A stretch of DNA of 18,078 nt from assembly GCA_038204185.1 (NCBI GenBank), contig JBBRDE010000094.1:1-18078 (forward strand), in the 5' to 3' direction. The first letter of the stretch is position 1; every line of letters begins with the position of its first letter. The position numbers were made by a program, and so were the translations under genes. The DNA is from Salmonirosea sp038204185. Its GTDB lineage: Bacteria; Bacteroidota; Bacteroidia; Cytophagales; Spirosomataceae. The notes beneath the pieces were generated by a model. It made no database searches. It was given only the letters and a program-made list of their open reading frames with translations, and had not been told where the DNA came from. This document shows positions 1 to 7,291 of the stretch, piece after piece.

Positions 1-1
1 A

Positions 2-304
2 CCCGATCATTGCGAAAACGCTGAAGAACTGCTGAATAAATTTGACAAAGGTCTTCAGCAATCCGAGAAGGCCCTAAGTCGGGCTTCCGACGCTATTTTG
101 CAGGACAACTGGAAGCTGCGTGCGGGCGATCAGGTGTATATGGATCTTGAAAAATGGGAAGCTATCCGCCACGCCTTTGGTCAAAATGCCCACCACCGCG
201 CCCAACTCGGAGTCTTTCTGCGGCTTCTCGACATTCCCATTCCCGGCCCTTACGGGTCGAGTGCCGACGAAATGGAAATGATGGCTGCCGAACAAAACAG
301 CTAG
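2..304 (+). CDS. DinB-family protein, C-terminal part (5' end outside window)
   Basis: An open frame runs in from the left edge and stops at the TAG ending at 304, leaving the last 100 residues. The tail has the look of the DinB/YfiT-like four-helix bundle family of putative metal-dependent enzymes: a WxLRAGDxV strand, an NAHHRAQL helix containing a His that in this family is the third metal ligand, then a LRLLDIPIPGPYGSSADE ending. Family members are about 150-170 aa, so roughly the first third is missing. Function in this family is mostly unknown (thiol transferase or damage-inducible roles are known for some). A strong terminator follows directly. Assignment is by recognition of the C-terminal motif only. 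Confidence 0.65.
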   Translation, partial: PDHCENAEELLNKFDKGLQQSEKALSRASDAILQDNWKLRAGDQVYMDLEKWEAIRHAFGQNAHHRAQLGVFLRLLDIPIPGPYGSSADEMEMMAAEQNS

Positions 305-329
305 TACCAATTTCACTTACCCTTATCCG

Positions 330-372
330 CCGACTGGTCAGATTCTGAAAATCTGACCAGTCGGTATTTTTA
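330..372 (+). terminator. Intrinsic terminator after the DinB-family gene
   Basis: A perfect 15-bp stem (330-344 with 350-364) closes a 5-nt loop and is followed by a T-rich stretch (365-372). It starts 26 bp after the stop codon of the upstream gene, so it most likely ends that transcript. Confidence 0.85.
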
Positions 373-377
373 TCGTG

Positions 378-401
378 GGGTCGGGTGTTTCCAACCGACC
401 C
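378..401 (+). other. Hairpin in the hslV upstream region
   Basis: GGGTCGG (378-384) pairs with CCGACCC (395-401) over a 10-nt loop. No T-run follows, so it is not a terminator by itself. It is the middle of three consecutive hairpins between the DinB-family gene and hslV. Confidence 0.5.
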
Positions 402-454
402 TATTCGAAAGGTACCTCTCCTGAACGTTCCCACCCTCATTCCGGTTATATTCC

Positions 455-486
455 TGATTCGGCCTTACGCCCGAATCATTTTTTTT
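455..486 (+). terminator. Terminator-like hairpin just before hslV
   Basis: TGATTCGG (455-462) pairs with CCGAATCA (471-478) over an 8-nt loop and is followed by eight T (479-486). Only 31 nt separate the T-run from the hslV start at 518, too few for a full -33/-7 promoter plus leader. The element may therefore sit inside the hslV transcript as an attenuator, or act as a second stop for upstream read-through. The structure is seen; the role is inferred. Confidence 0.55.
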
Positions 487-517
487 GTAAAAACTACCTC
501 ACTCGAAAAGCAGGAAT

Positions 518-1057
518 ATGGAAAAGATACACGCCACCACCGTCCTGGGCGTATTGCACAACGGACAACTGGCCCTCGGCGCCGACGGACAAGCCACGAT
601 GGGCAATACCGTCGCCAAAAGCAACGTCAAGAAAGTACGGGCCCTGCAAGGCGGGAAAATTCTGGTGGGCTTTGCGGGCTCCACGGCGGATGCCTTCTCG
701 CTGCTGGAAAAATTTGAAGAAAAGCTCAACGCCTACGGCGGCAATATGAAGCGTGCGGCCATCGAGCTGGCCAAGGAATGGCGCACCGACCGCTACCTGC
801 GCAAGCTGGAAGCGATGATTATCACCGCCAATAAGGACGAAATCCTGGTGATTTCGGGTACGGGCGACGTACTGGAACCCGAAAACGGCATCGCCGCCAT
901 CGGTTCCGGCGGAAACTTCGCCCTATCGGCCGCTACGGCTTTGAAGAAACACGCCTCCCAACTCACCGCCGAAGAAATGGTGCGCGAGAGCCTGATGATT
1001 GCGGGCGACCTGTGCATCTACACGAATCAGAATTTGGTGGTGGAGAAGATTGGGTAA
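518..1057 (+). CDS. hslV: HslV, proteolytic subunit of the HslUV ATP-dependent protease
   Basis: 179 residues, normal for HslV, a cytoplasmic proteasome-like threonine peptidase that forms a double hexamer and degrades unfolded or regulatory proteins fed to it by the ATPase HslU. The N-terminus reads MEKIHA-TTV, so the catalytic Thr would be Thr7 after removal of a short pro-segment. GADGQAT (22-28) and GSGG (129-132) segments are typical of the family. The ATG at 518 is preceded by AGCAGGAAT. No hslU is present in the window; hslV appears monocistronic, with a convergent dacB behind it and a stack of hairpins in front that may affect its transcription. Confidence 0.97.
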   Translation: MEKIHATTVLGVLHNGQLALGADGQATMGNTVAKSNVKKVRALQGGKILVGFAGSTADAFSLLEKFEEKLNAYGGNMKRAAIELAKEWRTDRYLRKLEAMIITANKDEILVISGTGDVLEPENGIAAIGSGGNFALSAATALKKHASQLTAEEMVRESLMIAGDLCIYTNQNLVVEKIG

Positions 1058-1068
1058 GGGATTCGTCT

Positions 1069-1164
1069 GTCAACGGGAAAGGGTCAATGGCAAATAGTTT
1101 TTAAAAGGTCACTTTCTCAAAAAAAGCAACCTTGCCCTTTTACCATTAACCTTTCCCCGTTAAC
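1069..1164. repeat. Imperfect 26-bp inverted repeat between convergent hslV and dacB
   Basis: The left arm (1069-1094) and right arm (1139-1164) match at 21 of 26 positions when one is reverse-complemented, with a 44-nt spacer. All five differences are transitions. Counting G-U pairs, 25 of 26 positions can pair in the leftward (dacB) RNA but only 22 in the rightward one. It lies between two convergent genes and may protect or end the dacB mRNA 3' end. No long T-run follows in either direction. Confidence 0.6.
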
Positions 1165-1170
1165 CCAAAT

Positions 1171-2688
1171 CTACAATTCCCCGAGAAGCACCAGCAACTC
1201 GCGTAGGGCCCGGCTCACTTCGCCGCTGCCGTCAGGCAGGTACTTGTGGGCGATCATGGCAAAGCTGAGTCGCTCGCCGGCTTTGGTTACTACGTAGCCG
1301 GCGTAGGCGCGGGTACCCTCGATGGAACCACTCTTGGCGCGGACGTTCCCAGCGGCTTTGGTGCGCTTGCCGATGTTGCGTATGGTACCCGTTTCGCCTA
1401 ATACGGCAATACTGTTATAGAAATCAGTAAAGGTTTTGTCCTGCGCGGAGGCGTTCAGGACGTCGGTCAGATTTTGGGTAGTCAATGATCCGGTGGGGGA
1501 AAGACCACTGCCGTCTTTTACGTAGAAACCCCGCATATCGGCCCCTTTTGCGCGCCAGTAAGCTGTCTCGGACTTGACTGCCTCGTCGAAAGCGGCTTTA
1601 CCTCCCAGGCGCTGGCCGGCCGTTTTGAGGAAAGCGTCGGCGTACAGATTGATGCTCCACCAGTTGGCTTGCTGACTCAAATCGCGTAACGTAGGAGAAT
1701 TGTACTGGTCCAGTACAGTGCGGGGTGCCGTGACAGCCCCCGAAATGGGCAATACGTCGGGCGTTCCTGCTACGCCAATCGCGCCGACTTTGAGTGAAGC
1801 CGTGAGCAGAAAAGCGGCAGCATACGCCGGATTAGGTACCGCCCCTTTTACGGTAAAAGACGAAGTCCCACGAGGTACTGTACCCGTCAGGCGCACCACA
1901 TTGCCGAGCGGACTGGTGTAGATATAGACCTGATCGCCGGAGCCCGCTTCGCCCGTAGTGACGAGGTTGGTTATCTGAAGGTAGGGTAACGCGGGGACGA
2001 TGCCGAGTACCTCCGTTGGGTCACCGAAGTCGCGACCCGCCCGGAACGAAATCCGGTACAGGTTTTCGTTAAAATTCAGCCCCCGAATACCCGCACCGTA
2101 ATAGTTGCCCAAATCGCCCCATACCCACGTGTCAGCCAACCCTTTTTCATCAAAAAATGTGGGGTCGGCCACCACCTGCCCCTGCACGTACTTGATCCCC
2201 GCCCTTCGGATGGTGTTGGTCCACCGCGTTAGCAGCTCGGCACTGCCGGGGTACCCTTTGAATCGGTCACTACCCAGGGAAGGGTCGCCCGTGCCGCGTA
2301 GGTACAGATTCCCCTGCAATGTGTCGCGAACAATCTGACCATCATATTCGAGGTAGGTTTTATAGGTATAGTCGCCGCCCAGCGCCGACAGTACCGTAGC
2401 CGTGGTGATCAGTTTCAGGATGGAAGCCGAGGGTATCGAATGTTGGTGGTTCAGACCCACGACGGTGCGCCCATCACGGGTGGATTTCAGACAGAAGGAC
2501 ATAGTACCGTTCCGCATCAACTCGGAGTTTTGCAGCTCGACGACGGCATCCGACAGCTTGCCCAGACCGAGGGAGTCGATGCTTTGGGCCTTGCTCGCTG
2601 GCGCCAACAGCGACAGCGACAGAATCACCAAATTCATAATACGCCGACGGTCTACACTAAAATCCGTCCATTTCAAGAACTTAGCCAT
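1171..2688 (-). CDS. dacB: D-alanyl-D-alanine carboxypeptidase/endopeptidase, PBP4 type (peptidase S13)
   Basis: 505 residues. The three active-site motifs of penicillin-binding serine enzymes are present and ordered: SILK at 89-92 (Ser89 nucleophile), SIN at 345-347 and KSG at 452-454, with a DGSGLSP segment at 392-398. The large insert between the first two motifs is characteristic of S13 enzymes, which trim or cleave cross-linked peptidoglycan in the periplasm. A signal peptide is visible: RRR at 14-16, a hydrophobic stretch at about 18-32, then a likely cut after SKA (residue 34). The ATG at 2688 keeps the basic n-region; Met18 is an alternative start. The gene is monocistronic, convergent with hslV and divergent from the beta-CASP nuclease gene, with 261 bp between them. 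Confidence 0.95.
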   Translation of the reverse strand: MAKFLKWTDFSVDRRRIMNLVILSLSLLAPASKAQSIDSLGLGKLSDAVVELQNSELMRNGTMSFCLKSTRDGRTVVGLNHQHSIPSASILKLITTATVLSALGGDYTYKTYLEYDGQIVRDTLQGNLYLRGTGDPSLGSDRFKGYPGSAELLTRWTNTIRRAGIKYVQGQVVADPTFFDEKGLADTWVWGDLGNYYGAGIRGLNFNENLYRISFRAGRDFGDPTEVLGIVPALPYLQITNLVTTGEAGSGDQVYIYTSPLGNVVRLTGTVPRGTSSFTVKGAVPNPAYAAAFLLTASLKVGAIGVAGTPDVLPISGAVTAPRTVLDQYNSPTLRDLSQQANWWSINLYADAFLKTAGQRLGGKAAFDEAVKSETAYWRAKGADMRGFYVKDGSGLSPTGSLTTQNLTDVLNASAQDKTFTDFYNSIAVLGETGTIRNIGKRTKAAGNVRAKSGSIEGTRAYAGYVVTKAGERLSFAMIAHKYLPDGSGEVSRALRELLVLLGEL

Positions 2689-2737
2689 TTTTGTGGGTTA
2701 TTGTGGGAAACCTAAGCAATACTGCCCCCTTTTTTGG

Positions 2738-2745
2738 TACTTTTG
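2738..2745 (+). promoter_or_regulatory. Possible -7 box (TACTTTTG) facing the beta-CASP nuclease gene
   Basis: Exact match to the Bacteroidota -7 consensus TAnnTTTG. No convincing TTTG-like -33 box lies 19-21 nt upstream, and the implied leader would be about 200 nt, so this is weak. Hexamer-level matches also arise by chance. Confidence 0.3.
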
Positions 2746-2923
2746 CTCATTGAACTTTCCTCAAAAAAGGGATGCACACATTAGAACCATGAACACTTTA
2801 ACAGTCCGATAGACTGAAATAAAATAATAGCCAACCGGGTAGTATGCAGACCAAAAGTAACCCGTTACTATCCATCAGGGGGGCTTTTGGCCTAAAACTG
2901 GTCCGCAATATACTCGCAAGGAG

Positions 2924-2953
2924 ATGATTATTCACCGCATAGTATTGATATGA
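2924..2953 (+). CDS. Possible 9-codon leader ORF coupled to the beta-CASP nuclease gene
   Basis: ATG at 2924 opens a frame encoding MIIHRIVLI, whose TGA (2951-2953) overlaps the next gene's ATG (2950-2952) as ATGA. It is preceded by AAGGAG (2918-2923), which is directly adjacent to the ATG and so closer than an ideal Shine-Dalgarno site. This is the only clear purine-rich AAGGAG in the gap. It could be a translated leader that couples initiation, or a chance frame with the AAGGAG serving the downstream start from a long distance. Confidence 0.3.
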   Translation: MIIHRIVLI

Positions 2954-4380
2954 AATTAACATTTTGGGGCGCTGCCCGCCAGGTTACGGGCAGCATGTGC
3001 CTGCTGGAAGTAGACGACTACCGTATCCTGATTGACTGCGGCGTCAATTTCGATTTGGATGAAAAACAAAAAAAAGCCCTTTATGATCAGCAACGAAGTG
3101 TTTTCCCCTTTGACCCTACCCTTGTCAATACGGTTCTGCTCACCCACGCGCACATCGACCACTCGGGCAACATCCCCAACCTCTACAAGGAAGGCTTTGA
3201 AGGGCAGGTCGTATGTACCGAGCCCACCTACTCGCTGACCAGCATTCTGCTGCAAAATTCGGCAATGCTCCACCAAAAAAGGTTGAATACGGTCAACGGA
3301 CAGTCGTCGAACAAAAACAAGAAAACCAAGCCAGTCCGGGACATTCCCCGCGATTTGTTCACCGAAAAGCACGTCAAGGAAGCCATGGAAAACTTCTTTC
3401 CGGTGGCTTTTGGGCAGCGCTACCGTCTCACCGATAGCGTCAGTGTAACCTACCTGCCCGCCGGGCATTTGCTGGGGGCTGCTCATATTGTGGTAGAAGT
3501 GCGGGAAAACGGGGAGAAGAAAACATTGTGCTTTTCGGGCGACATTGGCCGCAAAAACTACCCCCTGCTCGTCGACCCCCAGCCAGTGCCTCAGGTAGAC
3601 TACCTCATTTGCGAAAGTACCTACGGCAACCGGCTGCACGAGGACATGCGACCGCCCGGCGAGGCGCTTCTGGACGTGATCCAGCGCACCTGCGTAGACA
3701 TTCCGGGTCGTCTTATTATTCCCACGTTTAGTGTAGGACGCACCCAGGCGCTGTTGTACACCCTCAACAAGCTGGCAGTCAACAACCAACTCCCCGCCTT
3801 GAAGGTTTTTACAGACAGTCCCCTGAGTTTTGCCAGTACCCGCGTGTACCAGAAATTTGCCCGGATGCTGAACCGCGAAGCGCGCGAATTCAAAGAAGAC
3901 AATGAGTTGCTCTTTGATTTTGAAAATCTGGTATATATCGAATCTGGCGACTCTAGCCAGGCCATTTCTAATTATGGCGAACCCTGCGTCATCATTTCCT
4001 CGTCGGGGATGGTGCAGGGCGGCCGCATTGAACACCACGTGGCGGCCAACATCGAGAATCCCTATGCGACCATTCTGATGATTGGCTACGCCTCAGAAAA
4101 CACTCTGGGCTGGCGACTGCTGAACGGGCAGGATACGATCACAATCCGGGGCGAGAAGAAGTCGGTCTTGGCTAATATTGAAAAAATTGACGTATTTAGC
4201 GGACATGGCGACCAGAACGATTTGCTTGATTTTGTGCAAACACAGGACCCTGAGCAATTAAAAAAGGTCTTCCTGATTCACGGCGAAGCCCAGAGTATGC
4301 AGGATTTCGGCACCCTGTTGCATACTCACGGCTACACCCATACGGAAATACCGGAACGGGGACAATCGTATGATTTATAG
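2950..4380 (+). CDS. MBL-fold, beta-CASP-type RNA-processing nuclease (CPSF73/Cft2-like)
   Basis: 476 residues. The metallo-beta-lactamase core shows HAHIDH at 66-71, His173 in AGHLLGA and Asp198 in SGDIG, all zinc-ligand positions. The beta-CASP region follows: an ESTYGNR segment at 222-228 (motif A acid Glu222), PTFSVGRTQ at 258-266, a GRIEHH segment around 358-363, and FSGHGD at 416-421 with FLIHGE at 441-446 carrying the later His ligands. Bacterial members of this COG1236-like group are cytoplasmic and thought to act as RNA endo- or exonucleases. They are distinct from RNase J, which has an extra C-terminal domain missing here. The gene is first in a rightward run ahead of accA, but a 112-bp gap suggests accA may have its own promoter. 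Its substrate cannot be told from the sequence. Confidence 0.92.
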   Translation: MKLTFWGAARQVTGSMCLLEVDDYRILIDCGVNFDLDEKQKKALYDQQRSVFPFDPTLVNTVLLTHAHIDHSGNIPNLYKEGFEGQVVCTEPTYSLTSILLQNSAMLHQKRLNTVNGQSSNKNKKTKPVRDIPRDLFTEKHVKEAMENFFPVAFGQRYRLTDSVSVTYLPAGHLLGAAHIVVEVRENGEKKTLCFSGDIGRKNYPLLVDPQPVPQVDYLICESTYGNRLHEDMRPPGEALLDVIQRTCVDIPGRLIIPTFSVGRTQALLYTLNKLAVNNQLPALKVFTDSPLSFASTRVYQKFARMLNREAREFKEDNELLFDFENLVYIESGDSSQAISNYGEPCVIISSSGMVQGGRIEHHVAANIENPYATILMIGYASENTLGWRLLNGQDTITIRGEKKSVLANIEKIDVFSGHGDQNDLLDFVQTQDPEQLKKVFLIHGEAQSMQDFGTLLHTHGYTHTEIPERGQSYDL

Positions 4381-4386
4381 TTTTTT

Positions 4387-4416
4387 GTTTCTTGTGGAAT
4401 TGTTTCTTGTGGAATC
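4387..4416 (+). repeat. Tandem duplication of a 15-mer
   Basis: GTTTCTTGTGGAATT (4387-4401) is followed at once by GTTTCTTGTGGAATC (4402-4416), 14 of 15 identical. It lies just after the stop codon of the beta-CASP nuclease gene, in the gap before accA. Confidence 0.9.
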
Positions 4417-4492
4417 ATAAAATGTTCTGATTTCCTGATCGGTCACCCATAAAACAGTTCATCAAAAAACACACCACAATTACCCAACCTGA

Positions 4493-5446
4493 ATGAGAAC
4501 TTACCTCGATTTTGAAAAACCTGTTGTCGAATTAGAGTCCAAACTGGCTGACATGCGGCGGCTGGCCGAAGAAAGCAACGTGGACGTATCGGCGGCTACG
4601 ACGGCCTTGGAAAGCGGCATCGCCAAGCTTCGCCAGGAGATATTCGACAACCTCACCCGCTGGCAGAGGGTGCTGCTGTCCCGACATCCCGACCGCCCCT
4701 ATACCTATGATTACATTCAGCTCATGTGCGACGAGTTCATCGAGCTGCACGGCGATCGTCAGGTACGCGACGATCCGGCCATGATCGGTGGCTTTGCTAA
4801 AATTGACGGGCAGGGCGTCATGATCATTGGTCAGCAGAAAGGCCGCAACACCAAGCAGCGGCAGCACCGTAACTTCGGAATGCCCAATCCGGAGGGATAC
4901 CGGAAAGCCCTGCGACTGATGAAGCTGGCCGAGAAATTCAACCGGCCTATAGTAACGCTCATCGACACCCCCGGTGCTTTTCCGGGCCTTGAAGCGGAGG
5001 AGCGCGGTCAGGCTGAGGCCATTGCCCGCAATCTGAAAGAAATGTTCATGCTGAAGGTACCTGTCATTTGCATCATCATTGGCGAAGGAGCCTCGGGTGG
5101 TGCCCTGGGTATTGCCATTGGCGACCGCGTACTGATGCTGGAAAATACCTGGTATTCCGTAATTTCTCCCGAAAATTGCTCGACTATTCTGTGGCGAAGC
5201 TGGGACTATAAGGAGCAGGCCGCAGAAGCCCTCAAACTCACCGCCCGGGACATGAAGATAAATGGCCTGATCGACAGCATTGTGCCCGAACCGCTGGGCG
5301 GCGCTCACCTCGACCATTCGGTAATGGCCCAAATTCTGAAAAAAGTCATTATCGAAACTCTGGCCGAACTATCCCAGCTTCCGGTGGAAGAACGAATTAG
5401 CCAGCGGATCGATAAATTTTGCGCCATGGGCGTTTTCAACGAATAG
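4493..5446 (+). CDS. accA: Acetyl-CoA carboxylase carboxyltransferase, alpha subunit
   Basis: 317 residues, the usual AccA length. With AccD it forms the carboxyltransferase that moves CO2 from carboxybiotin (AccB) to acetyl-CoA, giving malonyl-CoA for fatty-acid synthesis. An N-terminal helical part starts with YLDFEKPVVELE. The crotonase-like core shows HGDR (86-89), KGRNT (116-120), LIDTPGAFPG (156-165) and GEGASGGALGI (197-207), the last two lining the acyl-CoA site. ATG at 4493 is the natural start (MRTYLDFEKP). A HAD gene follows after only 7 bp, then a site-2 protease and an acyltransferase gene, so accA probably heads a lipid and membrane operon. accD is not in the window. Confidence 0.98.
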   Translation: MRTYLDFEKPVVELESKLADMRRLAEESNVDVSAATTALESGIAKLRQEIFDNLTRWQRVLLSRHPDRPYTYDYIQLMCDEFIELHGDRQVRDDPAMIGGFAKIDGQGVMIIGQQKGRNTKQRQHRNFGMPNPEGYRKALRLMKLAEKFNRPIVTLIDTPGAFPGLEAEERGQAEAIARNLKEMFMLKVPVICIIIGEGASGGALGIAIGDRVLMLENTWYSVISPENCSTILWRSWDYKEQAAEALKLTARDMKINGLIDSIVPEPLGGAHLDHSVMAQILKKVIIETLAELSQLPVEERISQRIDKFCAMGVFNE

Positions 5447-5453
5447 ATTTTTT

Positions 5454-6086
5454 GTGAAAAATTCAATAAAAAACATTGTTTTCGATCTCGGAGATGTGAT
5501 TATCAACATCGACGTGCCGCGCGCAGCGCAGTCTTTTGCTACCCTGAGCGGTCGTGAAACATCCGAGGTAATCCGCTTGTTCGAGGAAGGTAAGTTATTC
5601 CGTCAATTCGAAATGGGTGGATTAGATGCCACTGAATTCCGATCCTACGTGCGTCAAATACTGAACAACAATACCTGGGCCGATGCTGAGGTGGATACAG
5701 CCTGGAATTCCCTGTTGCTCGACATACCCGCCGATCGTATCGCATTGCTCAGGCAATTGAGCAAAAACTATCGTTTGTTCCTGTTGAGCAATACCAGCAG
5801 CATCCATATCGAGGCTGTCAACCAAATCCTGCATACCGTCTCTGGGGTCGAGCGTTTGGACGACCTGTTTGAAAAATTATTCCTCTCCTACGAAATGGGC
5901 GTTATGAAGCCCCATCCAGAAATATACGAGCGGGTACTGGAAGAAGCCGGTATTCAGGCCGAAGAAACTCTTTTTCTTGATGACAACGCCGACAATATTC
6001 GGGCGGCTGGTGCGCTCGGCATCCAAACTATCCATGTCCAGAAACCGTTAACCATCCTGGACTATCTCAAAGACTATGCCGCCTAA
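5454..6086 (+). CDS. HAD-superfamily hydrolase (YihX-like sugar-phosphate phosphatase group)
   Basis: 210 residues from a GTG start 7 bp after accA. All four HAD motifs can be seen: DLGDV at 11-15 (nucleophile Asp11), LSNTSS at 111-116, Lys152 in MKPHPEIY, and LDDN at 175-178. Motif I has Gly at the place where most HAD phosphatases carry the second acid Asp. This D-x-G form is shared with the YihX group of alpha-glucose-1-phosphate and sugar-phosphatases. A helical cap lies at about 20-95. The substrate is not predictable. Its last 11 bp overlap the start of the site-2 protease gene, indicating coupled translation. Confidence 0.9.
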   Translation: MKNSIKNIVFDLGDVIINIDVPRAAQSFATLSGRETSEVIRLFEEGKLFRQFEMGGLDATEFRSYVRQILNNNTWADAEVDTAWNSLLLDIPADRIALLRQLSKNYRLFLLSNTSSIHIEAVNQILHTVSGVERLDDLFEKLFLSYEMGVMKPHPEIYERVLEEAGIQAEETLFLDDNADNIRAAGALGIQTIHVQKPLTILDYLKDYAA

Positions 6087-7215
6087 GACGCGCACCCACC
6101 TGATTCAGGGCTTTTTGTTCTTACTCACACTGATTACCACCACGCTTTCGGGAGCGGAGTGGATCTATGGAAAAACCTTCATTTTTATGGAGAACCCCCT
6201 CGGCTGGCCCGAATTCTGGCAGGGGTTGCACTTTTCCGTTCCATTTCTGGCCATCCTCACGATCCATGAGTTCGGGCACTACTTCACCGCCAAGTTCCAT
6301 CAGGTGGAAGTCAGCCTGCCTTACTACATTCCCCTATGGTTTGGTATTACCCAAAGTATCGGAACAATGGGAGCTTTTATCCGTATCACCTCGGTGGTTC
6401 GTTCCCGGCTCAAATTTTTCGACATCGGTATTGCGGGGCCCCTGGCCGGATTCGTGGCGGCGTTAGGAGTACTTTGGTATGGTTTTACCCATCTACCGGC
6501 TCCTGAGCATATCTTTACCATTCATCCCGAATACCTCCGCTACGGCCTGGATTATCCCAAATTTGTGTACCAGAATCAGGAAGGTGGTCTCGCCCTGGGC
6601 GACTCGATTCTGTTCTGGTGGTTCAAAACGTATATCGCCGATCCGGCCCGCCTGCCTCATGCCTTCGAGATGATCCATTATCCCTATATTTTCGCCGGCT
6701 ACATGTCTTTGTTCTTTACTTCTCTCAACCTCATTCCCATCGGGCAGTTGGACGGTGGCCATATACTGTACGGACTTATCGGAAAGCGCCGTTTCAATCT
6801 GGTGGCTCCCGTGTTGTTTATTCTCTTTGCCTTTTACGCCGGTTTGGGCCTTTTTAAGGCGAGCGAGTTCTCGGTGCCTAATGATGAAGAATTTTACACG
6901 TTGCTGGGTTATCTCGCGTTTTATGCCTACTTTTTGTATATCTGCATGCGACGTTTGAGCAACACCCCCAGTACCGCGCTTATGATAAGTTTGGGTATTG
7001 TCATTACTCAGTTTGCTCTTTCTTACCTCCGCCCCGACTGGGAGGGGTACCCCGGTTTCCTGCCGTTTGTATTCCTCTTGGGTCGTTTTCTGGGCATCTA
7101 TCATCCCGAAACAGCAGACGATGGCCCACTAGGTACCAGCCGAATTTTGCTGGGCTGGCTGGCGGTGCTGGTTTTTATAATTTGTGCTAGTCCTAAACCG
7201 TTTATCATGGTATAA
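6076..7215 (+). CDS. Site-2 protease family membrane metalloprotease (peptidase M50)
   Basis: 379 residues, very hydrophobic, with about eight or nine membrane segments (roughly 9-26, 52-72, 115-137, 205-222, 244-262, 273-292, 300-318, 326-341, 355-371). The zinc motif HEFGH is at 64-68 within a membrane segment. The third ligand is in the NLIPIGQLDGGH segment, Asp226, matching the NxxPxxxLDG signature. GIAGPLAG (118-125) is also family-typical. Such enzymes cut membrane-anchored substrates within the bilayer; no PDZ domain is visible, so it is not a standard RseP. ATG at 6076 overlaps the HAD gene by 11 bp. Sitting between accA and a PlsC-like gene, it may act in envelope or lipid homeostasis, which is inference only. 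Confidence 0.93.
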   Translation: MPPKTRTHLIQGFLFLLTLITTTLSGAEWIYGKTFIFMENPLGWPEFWQGLHFSVPFLAILTIHEFGHYFTAKFHQVEVSLPYYIPLWFGITQSIGTMGAFIRITSVVRSRLKFFDIGIAGPLAGFVAALGVLWYGFTHLPAPEHIFTIHPEYLRYGLDYPKFVYQNQEGGLALGDSILFWWFKTYIADPARLPHAFEMIHYPYIFAGYMSLFFTSLNLIPIGQLDGGHILYGLIGKRRFNLVAPVLFILFAFYAGLGLFKASEFSVPNDEEFYTLLGYLAFYAYFLYICMRRLSNTPSTALMISLGIVITQFALSYLRPDWEGYPGFLPFVFLLGRFLGIYHPETADDGPLGTSRILLGWLAVLVFIICASPKPFIMV

Positions 7216-7291
7216 AAAAAAGGAGAAAGTCAGCTTTATAAACCTTCAACCTTTTTTGCTCTATCCCCCTACCCAACTTGCCCTCCCTGGT

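Noticed and set aside
375..749. Plus-strand frames running from the gap into hslV in other frames
   Set aside because: They overlap most of hslV and the hairpin region, and the translations look like random Arg/Pro/Ser-rich shadow sequence.
2789..2812. Seven-codon frame MNTLTVR between dacB and the beta-CASP nuclease gene
   Set aside because: No ribosome-binding signal or coupling; chance frame in an AT-rich gap.
2956..4038. A 360-residue open frame antisense to the beta-CASP nuclease gene
   Set aside because: The plus-strand gene has complete catalytic motifs. The antisense frame shows no recognisable domain and is explained by codon bias of the real gene.
4532..5332. A 266-residue open frame antisense to accA
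   Set aside because: Fully inside accA, no family features; a shadow of GC-rich codon positions.
6493..7104. A 203-residue minus-strand frame inside the site-2 protease gene
   Set aside because: The opposite frame encodes a clear M50 protease with membrane segments; the antisense product is low in recognisable structure.
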